From positions 700,639-764,638 of the forward strand of contig QANY01000156.1 of NCBI GenBank assembly GCA_003255025.1: DNA of 64,000 nt, given 5' to 3'. The translations under genes were made by a program, and so were the position numbers. The notes below the pieces were generated by a model. That model was not told the DNA's origin. It made no database searches and was given only the letters and a program-made list of their open reading frames with translations. Shown one piece after another: positions 1-11,360 of this stretch. This DNA is from Datisca glomerata. Lineage: Eukaryota; Streptophyta; Magnoliopsida; Cucurbitales; Datiscaceae. Position 1 is the first letter of the stretch, and each line of letters opens with the position of its first letter.

Positions 1-1024
1 TAGAAAATGTAGCGCACATGAATCGAGAGTTGATTCGGCATCGAACATATAGTGGAGTCGTACGATGTCAGGATTAAATAGGTCATAAATTAATGGAGAT
101 AAATTCGTTAGATATTTGAATCCTAAGCTTTGTTCATGTGGGTCCATTCGGTCTCAGCAATAGTTCAAAGAACAAAGCAAAATGTGTTTTGGTACCAAAG
201 CATATTTCTTACACATATATGTGACAGGTGGTGTCACTTAAGTTAGTTAAATGTAATTGTTGTATTGAATTACTTATTTATTATTTTTTAATTATTAGTT
301 AAATAAAATTAATTAATTAATAATGATAAATTATATTTATCAATTAGATTGATGAATTTTGATACAACTAAAACTCTAGGAGTTCATATAATTTTTAGCA
401 ATAATAGATAATTAGGGGAATTTTCAGAAATATTATAATATATGAATATATTTGTAAATACTGTAAATTAAATTTTCATAAATATCTAATAGCAATTTGA
501 TTGCAAAGAGATGATGAGGAGAATATATAGTTGTTGTTATCAACATACTAGAGGAAGAGAAAAACATTTTCTCCACTCACTATTGTTGCCGTCGAAATTA
601 ATCTGAAGAAGGGAGAATTTGATATTTTTTTCAATCGTTTTGAGAGCCCACACTCAAATTCCTACGTAAAAATTCTGCTGAGATACATTTATGAAATTAA
701 TGGGTGGTTGTTGGTAGACTTATTCGGAAATTGTTCATGGAAGATCAAGTTCGTGATTTTGATCTTAAAGCTTGGAGAACACGAAGAACGCTTGAGGGAG
801 TTCCACCTGTTCAGAAATTTTCCAATATAGAGTAAAGATGATAAATCATTTTTCTTTAAACTATTCGTTTTAATATCGTATATGCATGATCTAGCTAAAA
901 ATTGGTTTTAAATTATTTAATATTTTTAAATAAGTTAAATAATATTTTTTGATATTCCGCCCACGAATCGTTTGTGGTTCAAATCTAATTTGCTTTAATT
1001 TTTAAAAACTCAATCGATCCTAAT
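1..1024 (+). mobile_element. Partial copia LTR (3' portion), cut by the window edge
   Basis: This stretch matches the reverse complement of about 53,888-54,806 along its whole length. Both contain the segment around the phrase gagagcccacactyaa, and both end in a run around cgatcc just before a tRNA-Met-type primer site. In the better copy the LTR ends in CCAACA; here the end has decayed to cctaata. The copy is on the plus strand and its 5' part lies outside the window. The match is seen directly; calling it an LTR rests on its position before a primer site and copia leader. Confidence 0.75.
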
Positions 1025-1025
1025 A

Positions 1026-1040
1026 ATTGTTATCAACGCG
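1026..1040 (+). other. Degenerate copia primer-binding site
   Basis: Reads attgttatcaacgcg where the related element at 53.9 kb has the standard initiator-Met primer site attggtatcagagcc. Several substitutions suggest that this copy is no longer functional. Its place right after the LTR end supports the call. Confidence 0.6.
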
Positions 1041-1470
1041 TAGGTTTAAGATTATGCATATAGATAACTAAAATGAACGTATCATAAATTTTGTGGATAT
1101 TAGCATATGTTTGTATGGTAGATTCAAAATTATTTTGAATATGTTTTGTGATTGGATCCCGAACTATTGGCTCTAGGAATTTTTGAATTAGAATTGATGT
1201 ACGCCGAATTTGAGGCATAGTAATTTATGTAATTTAGTTATTGCAATTGCTGTAGATTTTAAATTCATTGTAAATTCATCGCTTCTCAAAAATCATCGTC
1301 GAGAAGTCACCAGACAACCACCGAGAAGACGTCAGAAAATACCACTATTCACACCCATACTGCTCGGTGGTGGTACTGTTCACGCCGGTACTGTTCACCG
1401 CTGGCTGCCGTTCGCCATTGCTGCCATGGTTTTAGGAAACCTTAGGTTTTTGAAATTCAAATTTTAAAAT
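1041..1470 (+). other. Copia 5' leader (non-coding)
   Basis: Aligns with the leader of the minus-strand copia at about 53,870-53,470, including the stretch tggatccc, the phrase tagaattgatgtac and a GC-richer part at 1,330-1,430. No gag reading frame follows. The leader runs straight into RT sequence at about 1,471, so gag, protease, integrase and the RT start have been deleted. The short open frame at 1,210-1,467 lies in this leader and shows no known domain. Confidence 0.6.
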
Positions 1471-2404
1471 AGGCTAGTAGCCAAGGGCTACACCCCAAAG
1501 GAAGGTATAGATAACGAGGATACCTTCTCACCGGAATCCATGTTTAAATCCATCCAAATCCTTTTGTCCATTGTTGCTGCCCTTGATTATGAAATATGGA
1601 AGACTGCCTTTCTGAATGACGATCTTGAAGAGCGCATTTATAGGGCTCAACTAGACGGGTTCATGGAGAAAGGCCAAGAGGGAAAAGTTTGTGAACTGCA
1701 GAAGTCCATTTATGTGCTTAAGTAAGTGTCACAGTTGTAGAATATTAGATTCGAAAAAACTGTTAATAATTATGGTTTTGAATAGTTGGTGGACGAACCT
1801 TATGTGTATAAGTTGATGCACGAATGAGAGGTGATTTTTCTAGTCTTGTTGTAGATGATATTCTACTCATTGGAAATAATGAGGAAAATTGTGTGATGTC
1901 AAGTTTTGTCTTGCAAAGCAATTTGACATGAAGGATCTTGGAGAAGCTGCATTTGTTTTAGGCATTCAGATCTTTCGAGATTGGAAGAACATACAATTGG
2001 TACTTTCTCAAGCATCTTATAGTGATAACATGTTAGATTGTTTTAGTAAGCAAAACTCCAAGAAGGGATTTCTTCTCTTTAGACATGGAGTTAGCCTCTC
2101 CAAGGAGTAGTCTCCCAAGACTCCAGGAAGACATGAGAATGATACCCTATCCCTCAGCCGTAGGAAGCCTCATGTATGCGATGCTTTGCACTGGACTTGA
2201 TATTTGCTATGCCGTGGGCGTAGTAAGCCATTTCCAATCTAATACTGAAATCTGGCATTGGAATGCGATCAAGCATATCTTGAAGTATCTTAGGAGAATA
2301 AAGAATTACATGCTTGTGTATTCAGGTCGTGACTTGAATATGATGGGGTATACAGATTCTAATTTTCAAGCTGATAAGGACTCCAAGAGGTCCACTTCAG
2401 GAAT
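1471..2404 (+). pseudogene. Copia RT fragment, decayed
   Basis: Encodes parts of a Ty1-copia reverse transcriptase: LVAKGYTPKEGID near the start, then KTAFLNDDLEERIY (normally KTAFLNGxLxExIYM), then KSIYVLK and VDEPYVYK. The catalytic strand survives as LVVDDILLIGNN near 1,845-1,880, with the tyrosine of YVDD lost. Further on come KQFDMKDLGEA, FVLGIQIFRD, YPSAVGSLMYAMLCTGLDICYA in pieces, and GYTDSNFQADKDSKRSTSG. Several frame changes and stops separate these blocks. It should continue into RNase H but is cut at about 2,404, where LINE sequence of opposite orientation starts. The closest relative in the window is the copia at 48.4-52.1 kb. It is non-functional. Confidence 0.85.
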
Positions 2405-3365
2405 AATTGAACAGTCATGTCCTAATACCATACAAGAAAAACATCGTTTGGGCAACCCTTGATACTTAACACAAACAATAATTTCCTCCACACCTTCCAA
2501 CCCCATATTCACCTTAAATTTATGGACAAACTCAACAAATACATCAATTTCAATATATATATCCGAGCAAATGAGAGTCTCTGATTAGGTACCTAATCAA
2601 CTAGAATACATACCTATTTCGCATAACCTTCTTTCACTTGATGATTAGGTAGCTTTACTAAAATATCACTTCCAACCTTATCAGGTTAAATATAACTCAT
2701 ATGAGTAGGCCTTTTAATTTCACCTCTCACACTAGCAATCCAATTCATATTCCCTGAGTATTCGGAACAATAGTAGAACTATGCAGATACTCTACTTTCT
2801 CAATTTCCTGAACAAAACTAGCATAAATAGGATTATGCACAATACCTGCAGATTCTTTACTTTGAACATTATTTTTACTGCCTGAGAAGCAATCTGGCAT
2901 ACAACCTTAACAAAAGCAACAAAATTATTCACCTTCCCTTTTTTTCTTACTTGAACTCAGAGAAGGGAAATCAGAGTCTAAATTATAAAATAAAGACTCA
3001 GTAAGAAGAGCCTTACCAATAGATTCAAGTGATGATACTGTCTAATCCCCCCTCCCCCACGAGGAGAAACAGGAACATATCGTCACTGGAACTGTAGAAT
3101 TAGTATTCAAGTTTAGCAGTACAAATTCCATCTTACCCTCATCAAAATCCAGAAGCCTTGACTAAGAATCGACCAAAATCCTTCCAGATCCAGGCGCGGT
3201 TGCACAATTGGGATCTCCCTCTTCTCTTCTAGGCTCAAGAGGAATAAAGTCTACCATAATCATACCATAAAGCCCACAAGTCAAAACTCCCTAGCAACCA
3301 ATGTTACCCACGAGTAGCCAACCTCTTTTATGAAGGCACTGTCGACGAAGGCCTGTTGATGAAGA
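2405..3365 (-). pseudogene. LINE ORF1 5' part (L1-type), decayed copy
   Basis: Nearly collinear with 56,990-58,325. Shared blocks include aataatttcctc, ggataaactcagcaaattcatcaatttc (approximate) and cgagcaaatgagagtct, which lie inside the better preserved ORF1 frame near 57.1-57.3 kb. On the minus strand this is the 5' UTR and start of an L1-type ORF1, whose product is an RNA-binding protein packaged with LINE RNA. No open frame of useful length remains. Both copies end at the same 5' boundary, next to copia E, at about 3,365 and 58,325. The opposite end meets the copia fragment at 2,404. Confidence 0.65.
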
Positions 3366-4549
3366 CGCTATGTTAAAAGGTTACATTATTTTTCTTTTTA
3401 GAATCAAAAGAAGAATCTTGATGGCACTACTCAAAAGTACAATGTCAGACTAGTGACTAAATGTTTTCAACAAGTTCTTAGTGTGGACTTCTTTGAAACT
3501 TACAGTTCAGTGATCACGCCCTGCACCATAAGAATCATCTTCACTTTGCTAGTAACATTTGGCTGGGATATACAAAAACTTGACATAAACGATGCCTTTC
3601 TTCATGAGGAACTAAATTAGACAGTCTACATGTATCTACCTTAGGGTTTTTAGAACCTCAAACACCCCATCATGTTCGCAAGCTTAGGAAAGAACGTTAT
3701 GGCTTTGGATGAGCTCCCATAGTCTTGTTTGATGAGATAAAAGCTGCACAACTCACATGCTTTCTCCAACTCAATCTCAGATAAGTTTATATTTGTCCAT
3801 CACTATAAAGGCTCCATCACACCAGTTCTTTATGTTGATGACATTCTTATCACAAGAGGCAATCCCAACAACATTCAATATGTTAATTCCATGTTACATC
3901 ACCAATTTGCTCTTAAGATACTAGGCTAAATTTAATATTTTTTAGGTTTTAAAACAAACAGAACATCAGATGGCCTTTTCATTACTAAGACCGAGTATTC
4001 TTATGACTTAATTAACAGGGCCACCATGTTCAACTCCAAACCCAGTCCAACATCCATGGGTCTTTTATACTGTCCAGGCCGAGTCAATTTCTCTCTTCTC
4101 CCACAGTTGATCATTAGAAGGCCGGCAAAAGGAACTCATCTTTTTCTAGAAAGAAATCCCATTTCTTGAAAATCTAAGAAACATAGTGTTGTAGCAAAGT
4201 CTAGTGCAGAATCAGAGTATAGTGAATTGTCTTCAAAAGCTGACATTATCTAGGTTCAATCTTTACTTGAAGAGCTTCATTTTCAATTGGACAATATACA
4301 TGCTGTCTAGTGTGACAATCGAAGCGCCATTGCTCTTGCTTCTAATATTGTTAATCATTCACGCACTAAACACATCAAAGTAGACATCTATTTTTAAGAG
4401 AAAGTCCTTTCCAAGATTTTAGAGGTTCGATAAAAAAGTTCCACACTTAACAACTAGCTGACATTCTCTCAAAACATTTTGCTTCTACATGGTTTTCCAT
4501 CATGTGCTCCAAGCTCCTTGTTCATTCTTCCCCATCTCGCTTGAGGAGG
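3366..4549 (+). pseudogene. Copia family E RT-RNase H remnant (copy 1)
   Basis: Translated pieces read as a Ty1-copia RT: KYNVRLVTKCFQQ, VDFFETYSSVITPCTIR, FGWDIQKLDINDAFLHEEL, and then LYVDDILITRGNP. The YVDD catalytic motif is intact at 3,831-3,842. Further on, decayed RNase H blocks end in QLADILSKHF, the usual copia C-terminal signature (QLADIFTKPL). Many stops and frameshifts interrupt it. Upstream it abuts LINE sequence; downstream lies a purine-rich tract ending ggagg and then the 3' LTR at 4,550. Copies 2 and 3 are at 31.7 kb and 58.3 kb. Gag, protease and integrase are missing. Confidence 0.8.
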
Positions 4550-4640
4550 TATTAAGCAATTATATGTTAGTAACATAGTCGTAGTGATAGTTCTACCTCT
4601 ACAGACAGTCAATTACCACCGCAACACACACAAGGCAGTA
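4550..4640 (+). mobile_element. Truncated 3' LTR of copia E (copy 1)
   Basis: Starts tattaagcaatt after the polypurine stretch, matching LTR starts at 32,246 and 60,853 (the latter has the expected TGTTAAG). Only about 90 bp remain. At about 4,640 it jumps to repeat F, so most of the LTR was lost by deletion. Confidence 0.6.
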
Positions 4641-4725
4641 CAAACTCGCTAATATAACTTCAAACCATAATCTTTATCAAACCACATGCGAAAGTGTCCA
4701 CAAACCATAAAATTCATATAATAAT
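4641..4725. repeat. Repeat F, left half of copy 1
   Basis: Matches 33,436-33,490 (tcaaaccataatctttatcaaacc and what follows). It continues at 6,628, with a 1.9-kb solo LTR in between. The nature of F is not recognised; see the other copies at 18.9-19.7, 33.4-34.0 and 61.6-63.2 kb. Confidence 0.6.
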
Positions 4726-5455
4726 TGTCGCAACTTTTATGCGACGCGGAATGGTGAAAATTATTTTGAAAAAAAGGAATTTCAGAGTCACCACCAAACA
4801 TTTTAGGGCATGATTGATCACCTAATTTAAAAAAACAAACATTTTGAACTACGAAAACTTAAAATTGGTTTGAGAGACATTTGTGTGTGGGGAAGGTATC
4901 CACAACACTCATTATTTTCTAAGTAATGAAATAACTAAGTAATGAAATTAACAAAATTTTAAATTTAATTGTTAAGATTGTAATCCACCAATATATGAAT
5001 ATTAACTCTAATAATAAGAGAATGAAATAAGAAGCACATTATAAGCGTTATGATATGATAATGATATATAAATAAATAAGAAATAAGAGGAATAACAACT
5101 ATAAAGAATAATTAATAGGGAAAATTAAAAAGGACAACAAATTGTGTGACAAATTTGCAAAAACATGTGTTAAAAGGAAAAAAAATGTAGAACATATAAA
5201 AGAATAGGCATGTAAAAATATGAAGTTGAACAAAATATGAAATCGACATGTATTAAAATGAAATTGAAAGAAAAAGAAGAAAAGAAAAGAAGAAGAAAAA
5301 AGAAGAAAAATTAATGGGGAGGGAGGGTGACAAAGCTGCGGCTAAGACAAAACCGCAACTTTATCTAGAGTCTAGACAGAGGGCAGCGCCCCTCTGTTTT
5401 AGAGGGTTGAAACCTATTTTTTTAACTTTTAATAATTTTTTTATATAATATAATA

Positions 5456-5456
5456 N
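5456..5456. other. Undetermined base (N)
   Basis: A single n in an AT-rich stretch of the solo LTR; an assembly ambiguity. Confidence 0.99.
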
Positions 5457-6409
5457 AATTGGTATAAGTATACCTTTTATTTTTTTGATTAAGTAGTGTA
5501 TAATTACTATTTTTTTCAATAATTTCTATTCAAATAGCAAACAATTACGGACGGTAACGAGTTAAATAGAGCATCACGTAAAAAAATGATGAATGAAATT
5601 TCAAAATAAAAATAAAATATTTTTTAGGATATAAATATACCATTTTTTATTTTGACTACTTGATTTACTAATTACCATTATTTTATTTCTTCCATCATTG
5701 CTAACCAAATAGCAAGGGAAGAATAATTGACGGTAACTAGTTCAAACAAGTGTCACTAAAAATGGCAACAAGATCTGAAAAAAGATTTGTGAGAACATTA
5801 AAAAAAGATTCAAACCTTAAATATCTGCATAATCTTTATATATATGTTTAACTCTCTATTTAATGAATTTTAATATATGAGAAATTATCATAGGGGATTT
5901 TTTCATTTGCATACAATGTACACTTTCGACCCATTAAATGGTTTATTCACATTGAATTACTTTGCACCCCTCAAAGGCTTTATCCTCATACTCATTTATT
6001 AAGTAGATGACAAATATATCTCATTATCAAGTTTGAAGAAAATTATCAATGATTTGAAATAAAACTCAAAATTAAGTGTAAAAAATGAAGAAGAATGAAC
6101 AAACACTTTTTAAATGAAAATGAAACATAGAATATACAATACATGAGTATGAGTGAGAATGGATGAATAACAATGAACAATATATCTTGTTAGCTAAGGT
6201 GCAAGAAATTTAAACTACCTTAAGAAAAAGAATGAGAGAAGATGAATAGAAATGTAAACTCTCTTACTCCTCTTTGAACATCTCTAATATTTCTCACTCT
6301 CTCTCTCTAAATAGATATCTCCTCATTCTCTCTCAAGTCCTATCCTTCTCACTCAGGACCTCTCATTATCTCTCTCCAAAAGACCTCCTCTCAAGTGAAG
6401 ACATTTTCT

Positions 6410-6419
6410 CTATTTATAG
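6410..6419 (-). promoter_or_regulatory. TATA box of LTR D
   Basis: On the minus strand this reads CTATAAATAG inside the solo LTR, followed by the (GA)-rich untranslated region. The same position is degraded in the two other LTRs (ctatcaatag near 26,455 and ctaaaaatag near 36,647), so this copy keeps the best-preserved promoter core. Confidence 0.6.
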
Positions 6420-6627
6420 GCAAATTTAGGACTTTACTTTTTGTTTTTAGTCCTTATGCTCCTTATGCTCATTTTTTTTTTATTTTTTAGTCATTAGACT
6501 CTCTTTCTCATTTTTAGTCCATTAGCTATTTTTCAAATCATACACATAGTCTTATGCTAGTATATATGCCAAAAAAAATAAATGTGTACTTTCAAAGGAT
6601 TGGACCTAATAAAATACAATATCTACA

Positions 6628-7054
6628 ACAATGATGAGAGCCTTGTTCCAATAATGATAATCGTTGTGCAATCCTTATAACAGACTTAGATTGAAGTCGC
6701 TAGTACCGTATGCGAACTAAGGAATAACATGACTAGAGTTATTAGATCTATAACTACTTAATATGGTTTACTTACATTAACTCTCTTCTTGGATAATGAG
6801 TTAATCAATTATCTATTGCAGTCCAAGTTCCATGTTCTAGGTAGGGTGTATGACTCATACAAACCACTACCCAAATTAGATTCCTCCACCTCCAATCCCT
6901 CCTACTTAGATTCCTCTATCTTCTTCTGCTGCTGCATCTGATTTCTCATAAAGTTGGTGCAGAGTATAGACTTTAGAGAGAGAGAGAGAAGATCTACGAA
7001 GGAGACTGAGATATTGGGGGTGGATTTGAGGAAAGTAGTACCTGATCTTATTCT
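6628..7054. repeat. Repeat F, right half of copy 1, then unassigned DNA
   Basis: 6,628-6,740 matches 33,494-33,605 (gccttgttccaa...gataatcg...gtgcaatcctt...). After about 6,860 no match is visible. A short (GA)n run sits at 6,974-6,990. No gene is seen. Confidence 0.55.
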
Positions 7055-7104
7055 CGTACATGAGGGTTGACAACCTTAATGTTGACTCCCTATAAAGTGC
7101 AACT

Positions 7105-7560
7105 CTTAGTACGTATTACGAATGTCTCCCCCAAGGATACACCATGGAGTCGTCGTTGAGATGCACCATGGAGTGTCACCACTGAGATGTACCATGGAGT
7201 GTCACCGTTGAGGTGCACCATGGAGTACCACCGCTCAAGTGCACCATGGAGTGCCGGCAGTGAGGTGCACCCATGGGGTGACTCCACTGAGCGGCACCCC
7301 ATAGTGTGCCGCCACTGAGGTACACCCGCAACCCATGGGGTGCCGCCACAGAGGTAGAATCCTTGGGGTGCCACCACTGAGGTGCACCCCTAGGGGTGCC
7401 GCCACTCATGTGCACCTCAATGGGTTCCGCCATTGAGGTGCACCCCATGGGGTGCCGCCACTGAGGTAGCACCCATGAGGTGTCATCCCCATGGCAGCAC
7501 CATGAGGTGTTACCCCCATGGCAACACCATTGGATGTCACCCTTTGCGTGTACCATGCAG
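7105..7560. repeat. GC-rich minisatellite inside LTR G
   Basis: Degenerate direct repeats of about 27-30 bp, of the type gccgccactgaggtgcacc followed by ccatggggt. About 15 units differ by small changes. A related run is at 16,960-17,260 in the second LTR G, and a third version is near 14,740-14,830. The periodic open frames on the minus strand here (7,090-7,556) come from the repeat and are not genes. Confidence 0.8.
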
Positions 7561-8086
7561 GTGCCTTAATCACCTTTCGTAATGCAACTCGAAGACAACA
7601 ATGACATACTTTTGAAAAGACGTATATCTATGCTACTACAACATGTCATCACATCACAAACCACCAAGTCAAGTGACAAAGACTTAGGTGGACGTATAGT
7701 TATTTGGGAACGTTTGGGAGGCTGTAAACTGGTAGGATTATGGGTGAGGCTACATCATATTGGAATGGACATACCTCTTCCAATATGACTACTTTGAACA
7801 TTGAGGTGCTACCCTCCCATCTTAGGGAGGGGGTTTGGTACTGAGAGGGTCCGTTTGAGAGGAGGCTTTGGGTGAATACTTCCATTGAGCCCCATCGGTT
7901 AGGCGTATTCCCCCTAGATCATGGTCACTCCACAAAGACCCACGTGACCTCATCTGACTGGCACACGTGAGATCCTCATGTTGTCCACCTCAACGTGATT
8001 AATTAATTGAGGTGGCGTGCGTGGATAGGTGAGTTTGCAACTAATCAAACAATTAGTTGCAATGGTCCCCCCTGATTTTTGTCACT

Positions 8087-8095
8087 TATAAAAGG
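8087..8095 (+). promoter_or_regulatory. TATA box of LTR G, copy 1
   Basis: tataaaagg lies about 220 bp before the LTR end and is followed by an aggaggagg and agagagaga leader. The same motif is conserved in the second LTR at 17,516. Confidence 0.65.
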
Positions 8096-8311
8096 ATGGC
8101 CTCTCATTCATTTAGGAGGAGGAGGAAAAATCTTAGAGAGAGAGAGAGCCCACTTCCAGAGATAGAGTATTTTGTCACCACCCATGAGTGTTTGGAGTGT
8201 TCCCTTTTCACCTCCCGGCGTCCTCTCTGACGTTCTTAGGTGTTCTTTTGGTCACTTGCTAAATATTAGACCACTTTCGTACTCACCCACATCACACCTT
8301 GCATATCCATT

Positions 8312-8329
8312 TGGAGACTCCACTGGGGA
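8312..8329 (+). other. Primer-binding site of element G
   Basis: tggagactccactgggga directly follows the LTR end. It closely resembles the primer sites of family D at 19,733 and 38,392 and the type common in plant Tat gypsy elements. The matching tRNA was not determined. Confidence 0.6.
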
Positions 8330-8358
8330 GTTGTTTATCACTCTAGCAAAGGACCGCT

Positions 8359-8615
8359 ATGGTTAAACGTGCAAAGAGAAGTTGTATCACGCACGGAGGG
8401 AGATAGACTCATACTCAACGACGAATGTGGACAAGAGGAGGAGAACACCTCTCGTGAGGTAGCACCAAGCTCACCTACACAAGCGCAAGAGCAATCTGAA
8501 GCAGTTCAGGAGCTCCGAGCTTCTAACGCTGAGATGAAGAGAGTCATTGATACATTGAACGCATACATCAATGGCTCTGCACCACAACACTCGCTACTAA
8601 CCTCCACCGTGGATT
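8359..8615 (+). pseudogene. Gag N-terminal fragment of element G
   Basis: An ATG at 8,359, 30 bp after the primer site, opens a basic start (MVKRAKRS). A frameshift near 8,391 then continues as RTEGDRLILNDECGQEEEN, followed by an acidic, Gln-rich stretch and a helical part (VQELRASNAEMKRVIDTLN). This layout is typical of the start of a plant gypsy Gag; no catalytic domain is reached. It breaks off near 8,615 where LTR C of the copia element begins. The assignment to Gag is by position and composition, not by a domain signature. Confidence 0.5.
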
Positions 8616-8639
8616 TGCCCCAGAATATATATACATATT

Positions 8640-9761
8640 TATAACTCAATTAATTAATTCTTAATTAATTAATCACACATAATTATGTATTTTCCCCAGA
8701 ATAAAAATTTCCTTGCAAGAAAGTCCTTTTCTCATGTCCTGAAAGATTCACACCCTAGACTGCGTAGTACATATGTGATTTGGGGACCATGGACCTATAA
8801 TCTTAAGCTCCAATAAACTAGATTATTAACTAAACTCTTTGATTAAAAAATTATATTTATTAATTTCATTATTACTCCACTATAAATATGAAATTGCACT
8901 CTTAGAGATTACATATTGTATTTACAGAGTATTCTAATGTAGTTCGATGATATAATCATTCCACGTAGTTTCGTAATCCAATTATTGATTCGTAAATTAG
9001 AACTAGTCATAATTATCATTTTACTTTTCTAATTACCTCTTACTCCTTAAGTATCATTAACTCACTAGTGAATGGCTAATTTATAATCTTATTATAAATT
9101 TGAGCTCAATAACCATTCAGTTCTAGCATTAACATTTAAGAAAATCAATATATGATCTGTTAGAAAAACTTGAATTCCAAATCTTGTAAGATCATATTCT
9201 CAACCATCCATATCAGTGAATCTTGAAAACAAAAGTCACTAGCCTATTTTTCAAACAAACTTTAACGTGTGAATGAAAAGATCCAGTAGACATGTATAAG
9301 AGTTCATGACTACTCAGGATTCAGACTGGTCTACATATGACCATTGAATTAATATGTATTAAATCTTTATAATAAACGGCACATTGATAAATATATTAAT
9401 TCACATTGGTCCAGTCATATATAATCTCATTATATAAAGCACCTTCATTAATATGTCTATCCACATCAATAATCTGGACCTAAATCACACGCATTCATAA
9501 TGTTGAGTGAACCGTACTAGCAACCATTCATTAAAGATTCCATACTTTAATATGTTGCAGACAATTTTATTCATTATCTATGATCTTAATTCTCTCGTAC
9601 TAATACATGAACATAGTTTCATTAATGAATATGAAATTTTCAGATATTTATATAAATTATTCAACCATAATTTAGAAGAACAATTATAAGAAAAATGTAA
9701 TCATTATTAAATTTCATACCAAAATGTCAATACACATGCTTTGAGAGCATAACCCCTAACA
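8640..9761 (-). mobile_element. 3' LTR of copia family C
   Basis: On the minus strand it starts TGTTAGGGGTTATG and is collinear with the solo LTR at 58,531-59,788 (shared blocks include tatgaaattt, cttataattg, aatggttgctagta and the agtttactat-like segments). Its 3' end is lost: the match fades by about 8,630, short of the CCAACA end seen in the solo copy. It follows a polypurine tract at 9,762-9,775 and the copia coding region above, so it is the 3' LTR. Confidence 0.8.
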
Positions 9762-9775
9762 ATCTCCTCCTTGCC
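9762..9775 (-). other. Polypurine tract of copia C
   Basis: Reads ggcaaggaggagat on the minus strand, immediately before the LTR start, as expected for plus-strand priming. Confidence 0.65.
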
Positions 9776-10230
9776 CTAAAGCAAGTGATGCATTTCTCTC
9801 AATCCCATCGTACGCACGTGATCGTCAAATGACTTCGCAGGAAGTGCGTTTGTAAAAGGATCAACAAGGTTCTATTTCGACGCTACTTGATAACAGTCAC
9901 ATCCCCTAGATGCGCGATCTCTCTCACAAGATGGTATTTCCTCTCTATGTGCTTGCCCCTTTTGTGAATCCTCGATTCCTTGGAATTCGCCACCGCCTTA
10001 CTATTATCACAGTACAGGATCAGTCACTTGTCCATATCTGGAACTACTTCCAGATCAGTTTTAAACTTTCTGAGTTGTACCGCTTCTTTCGTAGTTTCAC
10101 AAACTGCTATATATTCAGCTTCCATAGTGGAATCTGCAATGCTAGATTGTTTAATACTTCTCTAGACTACAACTCTTCCAACTAGGGTGAATACTGATCC
10201 AAATGTCAACTTTTGGCTGTCTCTGTCTGA
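9776..10230 (-). pseudogene. Copia C RNase H domain
   Basis: Minus-strand translation shows the copia RNase H blocks: STMEAEYIAVCETTKEAVQL (active-site Glu in EAEY), then LILYCDNSKAVANSKE (Asp in YCDNS), then HKRGKHIERKYHLVREI. Frame breaks occur near the ends. This domain cleaves RNA of the RNA-DNA hybrid during reverse transcription. It directly follows the RT fragment and precedes the polypurine tract, the standard copia order. Low substitution in the motif blocks suggests a less ancient copy than copia E, but stops make it non-functional. Confidence 0.85.
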
Positions 10231-11360
10231 TTGAAAATTAGAATCAATATATCTAGTGGGGTTCAGATCTCCACCTCAATAAGAAAATATAGTTTCTCGT
10301 TCTCTTAAGATATTTGAGAATGTGCTTTACTGTAATCCAATGTTCCAAACTTGGATTCGATTGATGACGATTGACAATTCCTACTGTATAACAGATGTCC
10401 AGTCTCCTACACAACATGGGATACATGAGATATTCAACTGCTGAAGTATAGGGAACCTTTCTCATATCCTATTCCTCTTGAGGTATCTTAGGACATTGTT
10501 CTTTGTAGTGGACAATTCCATGTTCTGACGGTAGTTGACCTTTCTTGGAATTCTCCATAGAGAATCTCTCTAGCACCTTATCAATATAAGATGTCTGAGA
10601 AAGAGCTAAGAGCTTGTTCTTTCTATCTCTTAGGATTTGAATGCCTAGAACATAGCTCACTTCTCCCAAAATTTTTATTTGAAATTTCTCAGCTTACAAT
10701 TTCTTTACTTTTGATATAGTTTCTACATCATTCTCAATGAGTAGAATATTACCAACATAAAGAATTAAGAAAGCCACTATCCTATATTTGATGTATTTAT
10801 AAACACAGGCTTCGTTAACATTTTTCTCGAAAGCCATAAGACTTTATAATCTCATCAAAGGTAAGATTCCAAGATCTAGATGCTTGCTTTAATCCTTAAT
10901 GGATTTAAGCAACTTGCATACTTTCGGATCTTGTCCATTTTGTATGAACCCTTCTGGTTGCATCATACAGATGCTTTCTTCAAGAGAGTCATTAAAAAGC
11001 TATCTTGACATCCATTTTCCATATCTCATAGTCAAAATTAACGGCTATGACAAAAGGATGCGAATGAATTTCAGCATGGTCACATGGGATAATGCCTCTT
11101 CATAATAGACGCACTCCCTTTGTGTATAGCCCTTAGCTACTAACCGTGCCCTAAAAATCTATATTTTTCCATCTTCACCTCTTTTCTTCTTGAAGATCCA
11201 ATTACATCCAATGAGACTGACATCTTCAGGTGAATCTTTAAGTTCCTAGACGGAATTGGAATACGTAGATTCCATATCATGGTTCATGACTTCTTTCCAT
11301 TTCTCATTTTTAGGATCATCCATTGCTTCTTCATAAGATAATGGATCGTCCTTATTAGTG
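10231..11360 (-). pseudogene. Copia C reverse transcriptase
   Basis: Reads from about 11,360 down: EAMDDPKNEKWKEVMNHDM, CNWIFKKKRGEDGK, LVAKGYTQRE, MMQPEGFIQNGQ, VCKLLKSI, then the catalytic strand as LYVGNILLIEN near 10,765-10,735, then VSYVLGIQILRDRKN, ALSQTSYIDKVLERF, YTSAVEYLMYPMLCRRLDI and HILKYLKRTRNY. The YVDD motif has become YVGN, so both catalytic aspartates are lost. Several stops are present. This is a Ty1-copia RT of the same broad group as the 48-52 kb copy. Confidence 0.87.

Larger units (their letters stand above)
4726..6627 (-). mobile_element. Solo LTR of Tat/Ogre-type gypsy family D
   Basis: On the minus strand it starts TGTAGATATTG and ends TTGCGACA, matching the LTRs at 26,262-28,150 and 36,452-38,388 over their full length. 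No internal region is attached on either side. It is flanked by ataat (4,721-4,725) and acaat (6,628-6,632), a 5-bp target duplication with one mismatch. The unoccupied counterpart in F at about 33,480-33,500 shows one such site. About 1,902 bp long. It presumably arose by recombination between the two LTRs of a full element. It carries one undetermined base at 5,456. Confidence 0.88.
7055..8309 (+). mobile_element. LTR of gypsy-like element G (5' LTR, copy 1)
   Basis: Shares a start (gtacatgaggkttgac), an internal minisatellite and a promoter block with 16,875-17,660. It ends near gcatatcca, two bases before a primer-like site. The promoter block holds ctagatcatggtcactcc, a TATA box and a (GA)-rich leader. 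About 1.25 kb long. The start could be the TGTACATG seen in copy 2 (CGTACATG here) or the TGAGG six bases on. LTR status is inferred from the order promoter, primer site, gag start. Confidence 0.65.

Noticed and set aside
7090..7556. Two overlapping minus-strand proteins rich in Gly, His and Trp
   Set aside because: Both frames lie on the minisatellite of LTR G and repeat its unit in two phases.
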